Below are positions 7,008 through 15,347 of a stretch of DNA of 64,000 nucleotides, in pieces; positions within the stretch are counted from its first letter, which is position 1, and each line of letters starts with the position of its first letter. The notes below the pieces were generated by a model that had not been told where the DNA came from, searched no databases, and saw only the letters and a list, made by a program, of their open reading frames with translations. Source of the DNA: an uncultured Acidobacteriota bacterium (GTDB lineage: Bacteria > Acidobacteriota > Thermoanaerobaculia > Gp7-AA8); the NCBI GenBank assembly GCA_946887105.1, contig CAMPKJ010000001.1, positions 56,094-120,093 of the forward strand, in the 5' to 3' direction. The position numbers and the translations under genes are program-made.

Positions 7008-9464
7008 CTATTGTGCGGTCACGACCACATCATCGAACGCCACGCCCCAATCCGCGATCGTGCTGTCGGAAGTGAAGCGGAAGCGCACCTTCACATTGCT
7101 CTGGCCCGCGTACGCATTGAGGCTGAGCGAGACCTGCGCGGCCCACGATGGATATCCGGACGACTGGCCGGAGACGCTGCGGATCTGCGTCCAGCTCGTG
7201 CCGCCGTTGGTCGAGACTTCGACGCGGAAGAAGTCGTAGCCGGACTCGGTCTTGTACTTGTTGTAGAACGTCAGCGTCGCCGCGGTCTTGCCGGCCAGGC
7301 TGAAGGACGGCGAGACCACGCTCCAGTCGGCGCTGTTGAGATACGTCGAATAGCCGACGTTCGACTTGAAGCGCTTCGCGCCGCCGTGCGAGTCGGTGGA
7401 CGTTTCGATCGCCCATCCCGAGCCCGTGTTCTTCGTGAATGTCCAGCCGAGGGCGCCGCTCTCCGCGCCTTCGTTGATCAGCGTCACCGGGACCGAGCCG
7501 CCGGTCGTGGTGAACGAGCGCTGCACCGATGCCGGGCCGGCGCCGCACGCGTTCTTCGCGACCACCTTCCAGTAATACGTCGTCGACGCGGCGAGGCCGG
7601 AGACGGCCTTCGATGTGGAGGATGAGTTCGAGTGGAATGGCGGCGTGGTGGAGGTGCCGAGGTAGAGATCGTATGAAGTCGCGCCGGAGACGGCGGACCA
7701 GGAGAGCGTCGGCGAAGTCGAGACGCCGGTCGCGCCGGAGGCAGGGGAGCTCAGCCCCGGTGTATTCGGCAGCGTGCACGATGACGTGCCCCAGGTGATC
7801 CACATCGGCGCGGACCAGACGTTGTTGCCGTCGGCCTGCACCGCGAGGACGTAGTAATACCAGGTCTCGCCGGACGTCTTCGGCGCGAGCGCCGCGCTGA
7901 GCGTGGCGCTGCCGGTGTTCGACGCGACGATGGTCGCTGCAGCGCCCGGCGCGGCATTCGTGCCGGCGCGTCCGCCCCAGATCTCGATCTTCTGCACGCC
8001 GTCACCGGCCGGATCGCTGACGCGCACGTACACGCCCGTGCTGGCCGAGGCGTTGAAGCTGTCACCCATCACGCGCGTGCCGTCCGCGGTGCGATAGATC
8101 AGCTGGACGTCGCGATCCTGCGCGGCGAAGAAACGTCGCGCGCCATACGCGGCCACGAGCGACTGCTGGTTGAACGTGGTGCCGTTCGGAATCAGCACGC
8201 CGGTGCGATTCGGCGTGGCGTTCCCATAGTTCCAGCAGTGATTGTCCTGATGCGCCTCGGGCGCGATTTTCCATCCATACGACAGCGCCTGGTTGTACCG
8301 CGGCACGTACGTCGAGCCGCCCGGCGCGAACGACGTGGACGTGCTGAATGCCGGACCGGAGATGATCGACAATCCGCGCATCACCGCATCGCCATCCGCG
8401 CTGCGCGTCCAGCTCCCGAAGTCGCTGCTGTTCGGATGGTTGAACGTACCGTATGAGCCGTACGTCCCCTGGTTGTTCTTGATGGCCGTGTACAACGGCG
8501 GGTAATTCGATTTGGCGGTGAGCACGTGATACGGCTCGCCGGTCCACGACATCAGCTGCGATTGGTTGTAGATGTTGATGTGGCCGCCGCCGCTGATCAC
8601 GCCCCACTCCATGCCGAACAGTCCGACGAACGATCCCGGCACGGTGGCGGTCTGCGCGGCGGTGAAGCCGGCCGTGTAGCGCGACATCACCGACGAGGCG
8701 CTGCAGCCCGAACAGGCTTCCTGCATCAGGTGGTTGTGCTCGACGACGGCCAGGAAGTCGACGCTGCCGCTCGTCTTCGCGTAGTTGAACGCGTCCACCG
8801 GTTGCGCGCCGCCCGCATAGCCATAACGCCCGGACTGGCAATCGCCGGTGGGCATGCCGCCGTCGCTCCAGATCGTGTGCGCGTGGGTGGTGCCGTAGAA
8901 GAACTGATACGGGAACGCCGGATCGATCGACGCCGCGAGCGTACCGATCCCGCGGCGCTCGCGCTCGGTGAAGAGCGCGTCGTAGCGGCCGGCGCGATCG
9001 ACGACCACGCGCACTTCCGAGCTGCGCGCGTCTTCGTGCTGGGCGTCTTCGACACGCTCGCTGGAGATGGCGCGCGGGCGCTGGCGCAGCGCGCTCATTT
9101 CGATCGCGTACTCGCCGTCCGCGACCGGCTGGCCCGTGTCATCGCGTGCGTCCCACGTCGCGCGCACCTCCGTCTGCACGCCGGGGACGAGGTTGGCTGC
9201 GCCGCGGCGCGTGGCGACGACCTCTCCGGTCTCGACCGAGCGGATCTCGATGCGCCATCCGATCGCGCCGCGCGCGTCGTCCGAGGTGTCCTCGATGATG
9301 CCGACGATGCGTGTGGCGCTGCGATCGCTCGCGGCGGGATTCACGATGTACGGCCGCGCGGCAGCGTACGCGGAGAATCCGGCGTGGCATTCGTCGGCTG
9401 CGAAAACGGGGAGGGCGAAGAGAAGGACAACGAACGAGAGGACGGAGGCCGGGAAAACGCGCAT
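7008..9464 (-). CDS. Secreted PHP-type phosphoesterase-like protein with FN3 and C-terminal beta-sandwich
   Basis: An 818-residue exported protein. ATG 9464 is preferred over GTG 9470 because GAGGAG sits five bases upstream. After a signal peptide (cleavage near FAAD), an Ig-like segment is followed by a DUF3604/CehA-like PHP domain with FYGTTHAHTIWSDGG (about residues 190-205), VEHNHLM and later FNHPNS and EAHQDNHCW, giving the metal-binding His/Asp set. A fibronectin-III-like unit (TLSWSAVSGATSYDLYLG to YYWKVVAKN) and a terminal jelly-roll of the kind seen in secreted proteases (NEGAESGALGWT to AFDDVVVT) follow. The likely role is hydrolysis of a phosphoester or related substrate outside the cell; the substrate is unknown. 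Confidence 0.75.
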   Translation of the reverse strand: MRVFPASVLSFVVLLFALPVFAADECHAGFSAYAAARPYIVNPAASDRSATRIVGIIEDTSDDARGAIGWRIEIRSVETGEVVATRRGAANLVPGVQTEVRATWDARDDTGQPVADGEYAIEMSALRQRPRAISSERVEDAQHEDARSSEVRVVVDRAGRYDALFTERERRGIGTLAASIDPAFPYQFFYGTTHAHTIWSDGGMPTGDCQSGRYGYAGGAQPVDAFNYAKTSGSVDFLAVVEHNHLMQEACSGCSASSVMSRYTAGFTAAQTATVPGSFVGLFGMEWGVISGGGHINIYNQSQLMSWTGEPYHVLTAKSNYPPLYTAIKNNQGTYGSYGTFNHPNSSDFGSWTRSADGDAVMRGLSIISGPAFSTSTSFAPGGSTYVPRYNQALSYGWKIAPEAHQDNHCWNYGNATPNRTGVLIPNGTTFNQQSLVAAYGARRFFAAQDRDVQLIYRTADGTRVMGDSFNASASTGVYVRVSDPAGDGVQKIEIWGGRAGTNAAPGAAATIVASNTGSATLSAALAPKTSGETWYYYVLAVQADGNNVWSAPMWITWGTSSCTLPNTPGLSSPASGATGVSTSPTLSWSAVSGATSYDLYLGTSTTPPFHSNSSSTSKAVSGLAASTTYYWKVVAKNACGAGPASVQRSFTTTGGSVPVTLINEGAESGALGWTFTKNTGSGWAIETSTDSHGGAKRFKSNVGYSTYLNSADWSVVSPSFSLAGKTAATLTFYNKYKTESGYDFFRVEVSTNGGTSWTQIRSVSGQSSGYPSWAAQVSLSLNAYAGQSNVKVRFRFTSDSTIADWGVAFDDVVVTAQ

Positions 9465-9485
9465 GAGCACTCCTCAGCGATAAGC

Positions 9486-9503
9486 GTCACTTTTTATCGT
9501 GAC
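9486..9503. repeat. Short inverted repeat in a divergent intergenic region
   Basis: GTCAC at 9486-9490 and GTGAC at 9499-9503 flank an AT-rich 8-nt centre, in the 122-bp gap between the divergent secreted-hydrolase and SDR genes. It could be an operator or a short mRNA hairpin. Nothing else is evident in this gap. Confidence 0.3.
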
Positions 9504-9586
9504 AGTTTCACATCCAGTTTTTCGGGGCGCGCGTACGATAACACGGCCCGCGCGCAGTGGTCGCTGATTTGCAGTTCACGCAGGCC

Positions 9587-10603
9587 ATGGAACGCTCGCT
9601 CGATGGGATGGTCGTGGTCGTCACCGGCGCTTCCAGCGGCATCGGCCGCGCCACCGCGATCGAGCTCGCTTCATCGGGCGCGACTGTGGTGGTGACCTCG
9701 CGTGATGCTGTCGCGCTCGATGAGGTGGTGCGGGAGTGCGAGGCCGCGGGCGGGCGCGCGGTGGCACTTCCGGCCGACGTCACGCGTGAGGAGGAAGTGG
9801 AGGCGGTCGGGCAGCTGGCCCTGTCGCGATTCGGCAGGATGGATGTCTGGATCAACGACGCCGCGGTGGCGCTTTTCGCGAAATTCGAAGACGCGCCGTC
9901 CGATGTCTACCGCCGCGTGATCGAGACGAATTTCTTCGGCTACGTTCACGGCGCGCGCGTGGCGCTGAAACACTTCAAACAGGCGCATCGCGGTGTGCTG
10001 ATCAATGTCGCCTCCGTGACCGGCGGCGCTCCGCAGCCGTACACGAGCGCGTACGTGGCCAGCAAGTACGCGGTCCGCGCGCTGTCGTCGTGCCTGCGCA
10101 TGGAGCTTCAACTCGAGCGCGAGCGCGACATCCACGTCTGCAACGTGATGCCGGCCGCGATCGATACGCCGCTGTTCCAGCACGCGGCGAATTACACGGG
10201 CCGCACGCCGAAGGCGCTCGATCCGGTGTACTCACCGTTGAAGGTTGCGCGTGCGATCGAGGCGCTGATCCTGAAGCCGCGCGCGGAAGTGGTGGTCGGG
10301 AAGGCAGCGCTGCTGGTACTGGCGAACGCGCGCATGGCGCCGCGGACGTACGAGCGCACGATGGCGCGCTATGTCGAACGGAACCATCTGCAGGATCGTC
10401 CCGCGCGCGCGACGAGAGGAAATCTCTTCGCCACGATCGAGCCGAAAGCGACGGTCGGCGGCTGGCGCGAGCCCAGCACGATCACGTCGAAAGTACGTCG
10501 CGGCGCATGGCCCGCCGCGTTTGCCGGAGCGGCCGTGCTGACCGCACTCGCGCTCGCGGCGGCGAAGCGACGCGTATCGAGAATGGAGGAGCTCAATGAC
10601 TAA
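9587..10603 (+). CDS. Short-chain dehydrogenase/reductase with C-terminal membrane anchor
   Basis: A protein of about 338 residues. The cofactor motif TGASSGIG is near residues 13-20, NDAAV replaces the usual NNAG, and the catalytic set is S of NVASVTGG plus YVASK. A tail of about 90 residues ends in a single hydrophobic helix (WPAAFAGAAVLTALALAAA) followed by basic residues, so the enzyme is probably anchored to the inner membrane. ATG 9587 places the Rossmann strand directly after the start; GTG 9557 is an alternative. The last 8 nt overlap the next small gene. Confidence 0.85.
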   Translation: MERSLDGMVVVVTGASSGIGRATAIELASSGATVVVTSRDAVALDEVVRECEAAGGRAVALPADVTREEEVEAVGQLALSRFGRMDVWINDAAVALFAKFEDAPSDVYRRVIETNFFGYVHGARVALKHFKQAHRGVLINVASVTGGAPQPYTSAYVASKYAVRALSSCLRMELQLERERDIHVCNVMPAAIDTPLFQHAANYTGRTPKALDPVYSPLKVARAIEALILKPRAEVVVGKAALLVLANARMAPRTYERTMARYVERNHLQDRPARATRGNLFATIEPKATVGGWREPSTITSKVRRGAWPAAFAGAAVLTALALAAAKRRVSRMEELND

Positions 10604-10838
10604 AGATGAGATTCGCAAGCATGGTGACGTCACCGAGTACCGACCGAACCGCGATGACGTTTCAGGCGGTCGCGACAAGTCGGTGCAGACCGAAGCCCTC
10701 GGTGCCGAAGGCCTGGACAACTTCGCGGCGACGAGCGCGTCGAGCGGCGGCGCAGCCGGGCGCATCGAAGATGACGTGCGCAAACCGAACCGCGCCGGCG
10801 GCGAGCGCGATGACGTGGATCCGGGGTTGACGCGCTGA
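10596..10838 (+). CDS. Small acidic hypothetical protein
   Basis: An 80-residue charged protein with no signal or membrane segment. It starts at ATG 10596 with GGAGGAG just upstream, and it overlaps the SDR gene by 8 nt, so translation is probably coupled. The composition (many Asp, Arg, Gly and Ser, few hydrophobics) suggests it is disordered or a stress-type small protein. I recognise no family. Confidence 0.65.
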   Translation: MTKDEIRKHGDVTEYRPNRDDVSGGRDKSVQTEALGAEGLDNFAATSASSGGAAGRIEDDVRKPNRAGGERDDVDPGLTR

Positions 10839-10843
10839 GGTGA

Positions 10844-10874
10844 TGCAGGGACGGCCTGAGCGGCCGTCCCTGCA
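10844..10874. terminator. Hairpin between convergent genes
   Basis: A perfect 13-bp stem, TGCAGGGACGGCC with GGCCGTCCCTGCA, with a 5-nt loop, sits between the convergent small acidic protein and M13 peptidase genes. There is no T-tract, so it may be a bidirectional barrier or a REP-like palindrome rather than a classical intrinsic terminator. Confidence 0.6.
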
Positions 10875-10886
10875 CGGGAACGTCAA

Positions 10887-12923
10887 CTACCAGATGCGGA
10901 CGCGCTCTTCGGGCTTCACGTAGTTCTTGTCGCCTTCCTTCACGCCGAACGCCTCGTACCAGGCGTCGACGTTACGGAGCGGCGCGAACGCGCGGATCAT
11001 GCCCGGCGAATGCGAGTCGGTCATGACGTACTGGCGCAGCGCGTCGTCGCGCATCATGGTGCGCCACACCTGGGCCCAGCCGAGGAAGACGCGCTGGTCG
11101 CCGGTGAACCCGTCGAGGACCGGCGCGGGCTTGCCGTTCAGCGAGATGCGATACGCCTCGAGGCCGAGCAGGATGCCGCCGAGGTCGCCGATGTTCTCGC
11201 CCATGGTCTGGCGGCCGATCACGTGGATGTTCTCGATCGGCAGCGGGAACGCCTCGTACTGCGCGCCGAGCCTGGTGGCCTGCGTTTCGAACTTCTGCGC
11301 GTCTTCGGAGGCCCACCAGTCGCGCAGCACGCCGTCGCCGTCCGACTTGCGGCCCTGATCGTCGAATCCGTGCGTGATCTCGTGACCGATCACGCCGCCG
11401 ATGGCGCCGTAGTTCACGGCCGGATCGGCCTGCGGATCGAAGAACGGCGGCTGCAGGATCGCGGCCGGGAAGACGATTTCGTTCTTGGCCGACGCGTAGT
11501 ACGCGTTGACGGTCTGCGGAGTCATGCCCCACTCGCCTTCATCGACCTTCTGGCCGATGCGGCTCACGTCGTAGGCCCAGTCGAACTTCGCCGCGCGCTC
11601 GGCGTTGCCGACCAGATCGCCTTCCTTGACCTCGAGCTTCGAGTAATCGCGCCACTTCGACGGATAGCCGATCTTGACGCCGAACTTGGCCAGCTTCTCG
11701 ATGGCGCGCGTCTTCGTCTCCGGTCCCATCCACTCCAGGTTCTGGATGCGCGCCTTCATGGCCGCGCGGAGATCGGCGACGAGCTTCTCCATCTTCGCCT
11801 TCGAATCGGCGGGGAAGTACTCGGTCACGTACGTGCGGCCGATCGCCTCACCCATCGAGCGTTCGGCGGCATCGACGGCGCGCTTCCAGCGCGGACGCTG
11901 TTCCTGCACGCCGTTGAGGAACTTGGAGCGGAACTCCCACTGCGTGTCGACGAAACGCTTCGAGAGCAGCGGCGCCGCGTCGTCGGTGACGTGAAACGCG
12001 GACCACGCCTTCAGCGTCGCGACCGGCGTATCGGCGAAGAGCTTCGCGATCTTCGGCATGGCCGTGTTCTGACGGATGACGGCGCGATCGGCTTTCTCGA
12101 CGCCGGCGGCTTTGAAGTAGAGCGCCCACGGGAACCCGGGCGCGTTCTTCTCGAGCTCCGCGACGGTCATCGGGTTGTAGGTCTTGTCGCGATTGCGGCT
12201 CTCGGCGCGCGTCCAGTGCGCGTCCGCGATCTTCGTTTCCAGCTCGACGATGGCGGCCGCATTCGCGTCCGGCTCGTCCCAGCCGGCCAGGCGGAGCATG
12301 TCGGCGACGTACTTCTGGTAGCGCTCTTTCTGCGGCTTGAAGTTGTCGCGCAGGTAGAACTCGCGATCCTGCAGGCCGAGGCCGGCCTGCGACATGTAGA
12401 GCGCGTAGGTTTCGGGATTCTTCTGGTCGTCGAACACCGCCAGACCGACGAACGAGCGGCCGAAGCTCGACGGCGACCGCGCCATCAGCCGCGCGACGTC
12501 CTCGTGGTTCTCGGCTTTCCTGACCGCGTCGAGGTGCGCCTGGATCGGCTTGCGATCGAGCTTCTCCGCGGTGGCTTCATCGAGGAAGGTGCGGTAGACG
12601 GCGGCGACCTTCGCTTCGTCCGTGCCGGCCTTCAGCTTGTCGTCCCCCGCCCAGCGGTCGAGGATGCCCCGCACGCGCGCCTCGGAGAGATCGCGCAGCA
12701 TGACGAACGCGCCGAAGCTGGTCTTGTCCGCGGGGATGGTCGTGGAGTCGGCCCACTTGCCGTTGACGAAGCGGAAGAAGTCATCGCCCGGCTTGACGGT
12801 GCGATCCATCCCGTCGAGGTCGACGCCCCAGGTGCCATACCGTTTGGCGGCAGTCGCGGAACGTTCCTCCGCGCCAGCCACGAGTGTGAGTAGCGTAAAG
12901 GCTGCAATCAGAACAGTTCTCAT
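10887..12923 (-). CDS. M13 family (PepO/neprilysin-like) zinc metallopeptidase, exported
   Basis: A 678-residue protein with an N-terminal signal peptide (cleavage around VAGAEE). Hallmarks of M13 are present in order: VNAYYASAKNEIVFPA (substrate-binding NAYY), GHEITHGFDDQG (HExxH zinc site near residue 513), GENIGDLGG (ENxGD third ligand) and the C-terminal RVRIW. Family members cleave peptides in the periplasm or outside; length is typical. ATG 12923 overlaps the upstream stop by one base (TGATG), showing tight translational coupling to the propeller lipoprotein. Confidence 0.93.
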   Translation of the reverse strand: MRTVLIAAFTLLTLVAGAEERSATAAKRYGTWGVDLDGMDRTVKPGDDFFRFVNGKWADSTTIPADKTSFGAFVMLRDLSEARVRGILDRWAGDDKLKAGTDEAKVAAVYRTFLDEATAEKLDRKPIQAHLDAVRKAENHEDVARLMARSPSSFGRSFVGLAVFDDQKNPETYALYMSQAGLGLQDREFYLRDNFKPQKERYQKYVADMLRLAGWDEPDANAAAIVELETKIADAHWTRAESRNRDKTYNPMTVAELEKNAPGFPWALYFKAAGVEKADRAVIRQNTAMPKIAKLFADTPVATLKAWSAFHVTDDAAPLLSKRFVDTQWEFRSKFLNGVQEQRPRWKRAVDAAERSMGEAIGRTYVTEYFPADSKAKMEKLVADLRAAMKARIQNLEWMGPETKTRAIEKLAKFGVKIGYPSKWRDYSKLEVKEGDLVGNAERAAKFDWAYDVSRIGQKVDEGEWGMTPQTVNAYYASAKNEIVFPAAILQPPFFDPQADPAVNYGAIGGVIGHEITHGFDDQGRKSDGDGVLRDWWASEDAQKFETQATRLGAQYEAFPLPIENIHVIGRQTMGENIGDLGGILLGLEAYRISLNGKPAPVLDGFTGDQRVFLGWAQVWRTMMRDDALRQYVMTDSHSPGMIRAFAPLRNVDAWYEAFGVKEGDKNYVKPEERVRIW

Positions 12924-14143
12924 CAAATCGTTTCCTCTCCTTGAATAGCGATCCTGAGCATGACCGGATCTTCGAGCTTTTCCATTGGCCAGATCGTGTG
13001 ATCCTCATGGAACGACCGCAGGCCGGGGTTGGCGATGAAGTAATAGTGATCACCAGCCAGGGCGCCGGTGGTCGGGATCTCGAACAGACGATTACCGGAT
13101 TCGAGGATCTCGACATTCCCGTTTGCCGGATCGACGCGGATCACGCGCGCCTTGCCGGTCGTGTTCTGGATTCCGATCAGCTTGCCGCGATGCATCGAGA
13201 GGCCGTCGATGCCGCCGAGGAACGACTTCGATTCGATGCGTGTGCGTGATTGATCGGCGAGATCGAAGCGCGTGATGCCGCGGAAGTCGGCGACGTAGAG
13301 CGCGCGCTCATCCTCGGAGGCGGCGATGCCGTTCGGATAGGCAAAGTCTTTGGCCCAGAATTCGAGTGTCGTCGCGCCGGGAGCGAGTCGCACCACGCTG
13401 TGGCTGCCCATGTCGGTCGCGAAAAGGCTGCCGTCCGCGAGCAGCGTGAGGTCGTTGAGCATCCCGCCGGATGTCTCGATCGTGCGGACCAGATGGCCGT
13501 CGCGCAGGTCGTAGGCAGCGAGCATCGAACGCTCTTCGCCCTTTTTCCAGCCGCGCATTTCGGGCGTGGTGCTGCTGATGACCCAGAGCAGACGTCGCGT
13601 TGCGTCGACTTTCATGCCGAGGCCGCCGAGCATGCCGTCCTGTCCCTCGGCCACGAAGTCCGTGGTGCGGCCGTCCCGGGCGACGCGCAACACTTTGCGG
13701 CGATAGATGCCGCTCACGTAGAAGACGTCATCGACCGGATCGTAGGCGATGCCTTCCGGGACGAGATCGCGCTGATTCGCGAGCGTGAACGCGGTCTCTG
13801 CGTTCGCGACGCGCGGAACGCGTGCATCCAGTTTTGCGGCGATGGCGCGGAACGCGCGCGTGTTCGTGTTGCGGAAGCCGTCGGCCGCAACGCCGTAGTC
13901 CCATCCGAGCTCGTCGAGCCGCGTCAGCCACTTCACGACGCCGGCGGAGTCGCGCGCTTTGTCGTGTTGCGTGGCGAGGATGTAGATCAGCGGCTGATGC
14001 GTGGGATTCTCTGCGACCGCCTTCGTGATCTGCGCGATCGCTTCGCGAGTGGCTTCGTCGACGACGTACGGCTGGCGTGACGCCGTGCAGGCCGAGGTGA
14101 AAGCAACGATCGCGACGAGGACGAGAGCGGCGGCGCGTTTCAT
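12923..14143 (-). CDS. SMP-30/strictosidine-synthase-like beta-propeller lipoprotein
   Basis: A 406-residue protein beginning with a lipoprotein signal (hydrophobic run, then SAC near residue 20). After an N-terminal helical segment of about 100 residues, a six-bladed propeller-like region follows with repeated motifs PEGIAYDPVDDVFYVSG, GGMLNDLTLLADGSLFATD, YPNGIAASEDERALYVAD and GGIDGLSMHRGKLIGIQN. The family includes lactonases and sugar or ester hydrolases, but many members are only binding proteins. It is the first gene of an operon with the M13 peptidase. Its start codon lies inside a 68-nt sequence repeated at 20.7 kb. Confidence 0.78.
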   Translation of the reverse strand: MKRAAALVLVAIVAFTSACTASRQPYVVDEATREAIAQITKAVAENPTHQPLIYILATQHDKARDSAGVVKWLTRLDELGWDYGVAADGFRNTNTRAFRAIAAKLDARVPRVANAETAFTLANQRDLVPEGIAYDPVDDVFYVSGIYRRKVLRVARDGRTTDFVAEGQDGMLGGLGMKVDATRRLLWVISSTTPEMRGWKKGEERSMLAAYDLRDGHLVRTIETSGGMLNDLTLLADGSLFATDMGSHSVVRLAPGATTLEFWAKDFAYPNGIAASEDERALYVADFRGITRFDLADQSRTRIESKSFLGGIDGLSMHRGKLIGIQNTTGKARVIRVDPANGNVEILESGNRLFEIPTTGALAGDHYYFIANPGLRSFHEDHTIWPMEKLEDPVMLRIAIQGEETI

Positions 14144-14192
14144 CGCCGCAGAGTGTAGAGGCCGGCCTCCCGGCCGGCCGTCACACTCGGGT
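14125..14192. repeat. 68-nt repeat containing GC palindrome, copy 1
   Basis: This stretch is identical to 20686-20753. Its core is GAGTGT...ACACTC enclosing GGCCGG/CCGGCC, so it can fold into a long hairpin. In this copy one end contains the start codon and first codons of the propeller lipoprotein gene (minus strand), and the hairpin would lie in its 5' leader. Confidence 0.8.
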
Positions 14193-14234
14193 AACTTGTT
14201 ACTGTCCTGCTGCTGCCTGCGAAAATGGTGAACC

Positions 14235-15347
14235 ATGGCCGACACTCTGAAGGGATTCTTTTCACCGGCACTGGTGCGCCGATTGGCCGGCACCATCGCA
14301 CGCGTGCATCCTGCGTTTCCGGAGCGTGCGTTCATCAAAGCCGCGACGTCGGGTCTGGAGCAGTTGGAACTGCTCGATCGCGGCAGGCACATCGCGCGTG
14401 TGCTCGCGGCGCAGTTGCCGAAGGAGTATCCGCAAGCGATCGACGTGCTGCTTCGCTCGCTCGGCCCGGAGCATGCGACGGACGAGCTTCTCGGCGTCGG
14501 AATGGGGCCGTTCTTCTATCTGCCGCACACGATCTTCGTGGCCGAGCACGGACTGGCTCACTTCGATCTCTCGATGCGCGCGCAATACGAGTTGACGAAG
14601 CGCTTCAGTGCGGAGTCGAGCATCCGCGCCTACATCGCGCACGATCCGGAGCCAACGCTTGCGACTCTTCGTGAATGGGCCACCGACGCGAATCCGCACG
14701 TGCGCCGTCTCGTATCGGAAGGGACCCGGCTCCGGCTTCCGTGGGCCATGCGCGTGGCGTGGCTCGATGCGCATCCGCAACGCGTTCTCGATCTCATCGA
14801 ACTGCTGAAAGACGATCGGTCGACACTCGTCCGTCGCAGCGTCGCCAACAATCTCAACGACCTCGGCAGGGTTCATCCGGAGCTGCTCACCAGCACCTGC
14901 GCGGCCTGGCTCGAAGATGCATCGCCCGAGCGCCGCGCACTGGTCGAGCACGCGTTGCGCAGCGCCGTGAAACGCGGCGACGCCGCCGCGTTACGCCTTC
15001 TCGGGTATGGGACGAAGGCAGCGGTGGCAGTAGAAAACATCCGCTTCGATCCACCGCGCGTGAAGATCGGAAAACGCGTAACGATGCATTTCGCGGTGCG
15101 CAGCACGTCATCGAAAGCGCAGGAGCTGCTCGTCGATGTGAGGGTGCATTTCATTCAGGCGCGCGGCACCTCGGCGAAGGTGTTCAAGATCAAACGCGTG
15201 ACGCTTCCCGCGCGAGGAACCGTGGAGCTCTCGACGAGTTTCTCTCTCGCCGTGCACACGACGCGCGTTCCGCGTCCGGGCGCTCACGTGGTGGAAGTCA
15301 TCGTGAACGGCGTCGCGTATCCCGCGGGTTCGTTCGAGGTCAGTTGA
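14235..15347 (+). CDS. alkC: AlkC-type DNA glycosylase with Ig-like C-terminal domain
   Basis: A 370-residue protein. The N-terminal 260 residues are helical HEAT-like repeats with AlkC/AlkD-type sequence (RLAGTIARVHPAFPERAF, LELLDRGRHIARVL, ANPHVRRLVSEGTRLRLPW). These fold around DNA and remove alkylated bases without base flipping. Residues 270-370 are a beta-rich Ig-like domain (VENIRFDPPRVKIGKRVTM to GSFEVS); such a domain is known in some AlkC proteins and contributes to lesion binding. The stop overlaps the start of the sensor kinase gene (TGATG). No ribosome-binding site is obvious. Confidence 0.82.
   Translation: MADTLKGFFSPALVRRLAGTIARVHPAFPERAFIKAATSGLEQLELLDRGRHIARVLAAQLPKEYPQAIDVLLRSLGPEHATDELLGVGMGPFFYLPHTIFVAEHGLAHFDLSMRAQYELTKRFSAESSIRAYIAHDPEPTLATLREWATDANPHVRRLVSEGTRLRLPWAMRVAWLDAHPQRVLDLIELLKDDRSTLVRRSVANNLNDLGRVHPELLTSTCAAWLEDASPERRALVEHALRSAVKRGDAAALRLLGYGTKAAVAVENIRFDPPRVKIGKRVTMHFAVRSTSSKAQELLVDVRVHFIQARGTSAKVFKIKRVTLPARGTVELSTSFSLAVHTTRVPRPGAHVVEVIVNGVAYPAGSFEVS

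Noticed and set aside
6207..7625. Long plus-strand ORF of 472 residues
   Set aside because: It crosses three real genes on both strands and has Arg/Ala-rich low-complexity composition; a shadow frame.
11010..12893. Plus-strand ORF of 627 residues opposite the M13 peptidase
   Set aside because: The opposite strand has complete M13 motifs; the plus frame has none and is an antisense shadow.
14675..15346. Upstream extension of the sensor kinase frame to 1225 residues
   Set aside because: The extra 224 residues lie over alkC in another frame and are Arg/Ser-rich; the kinase signal peptide begins at ATG 15347.
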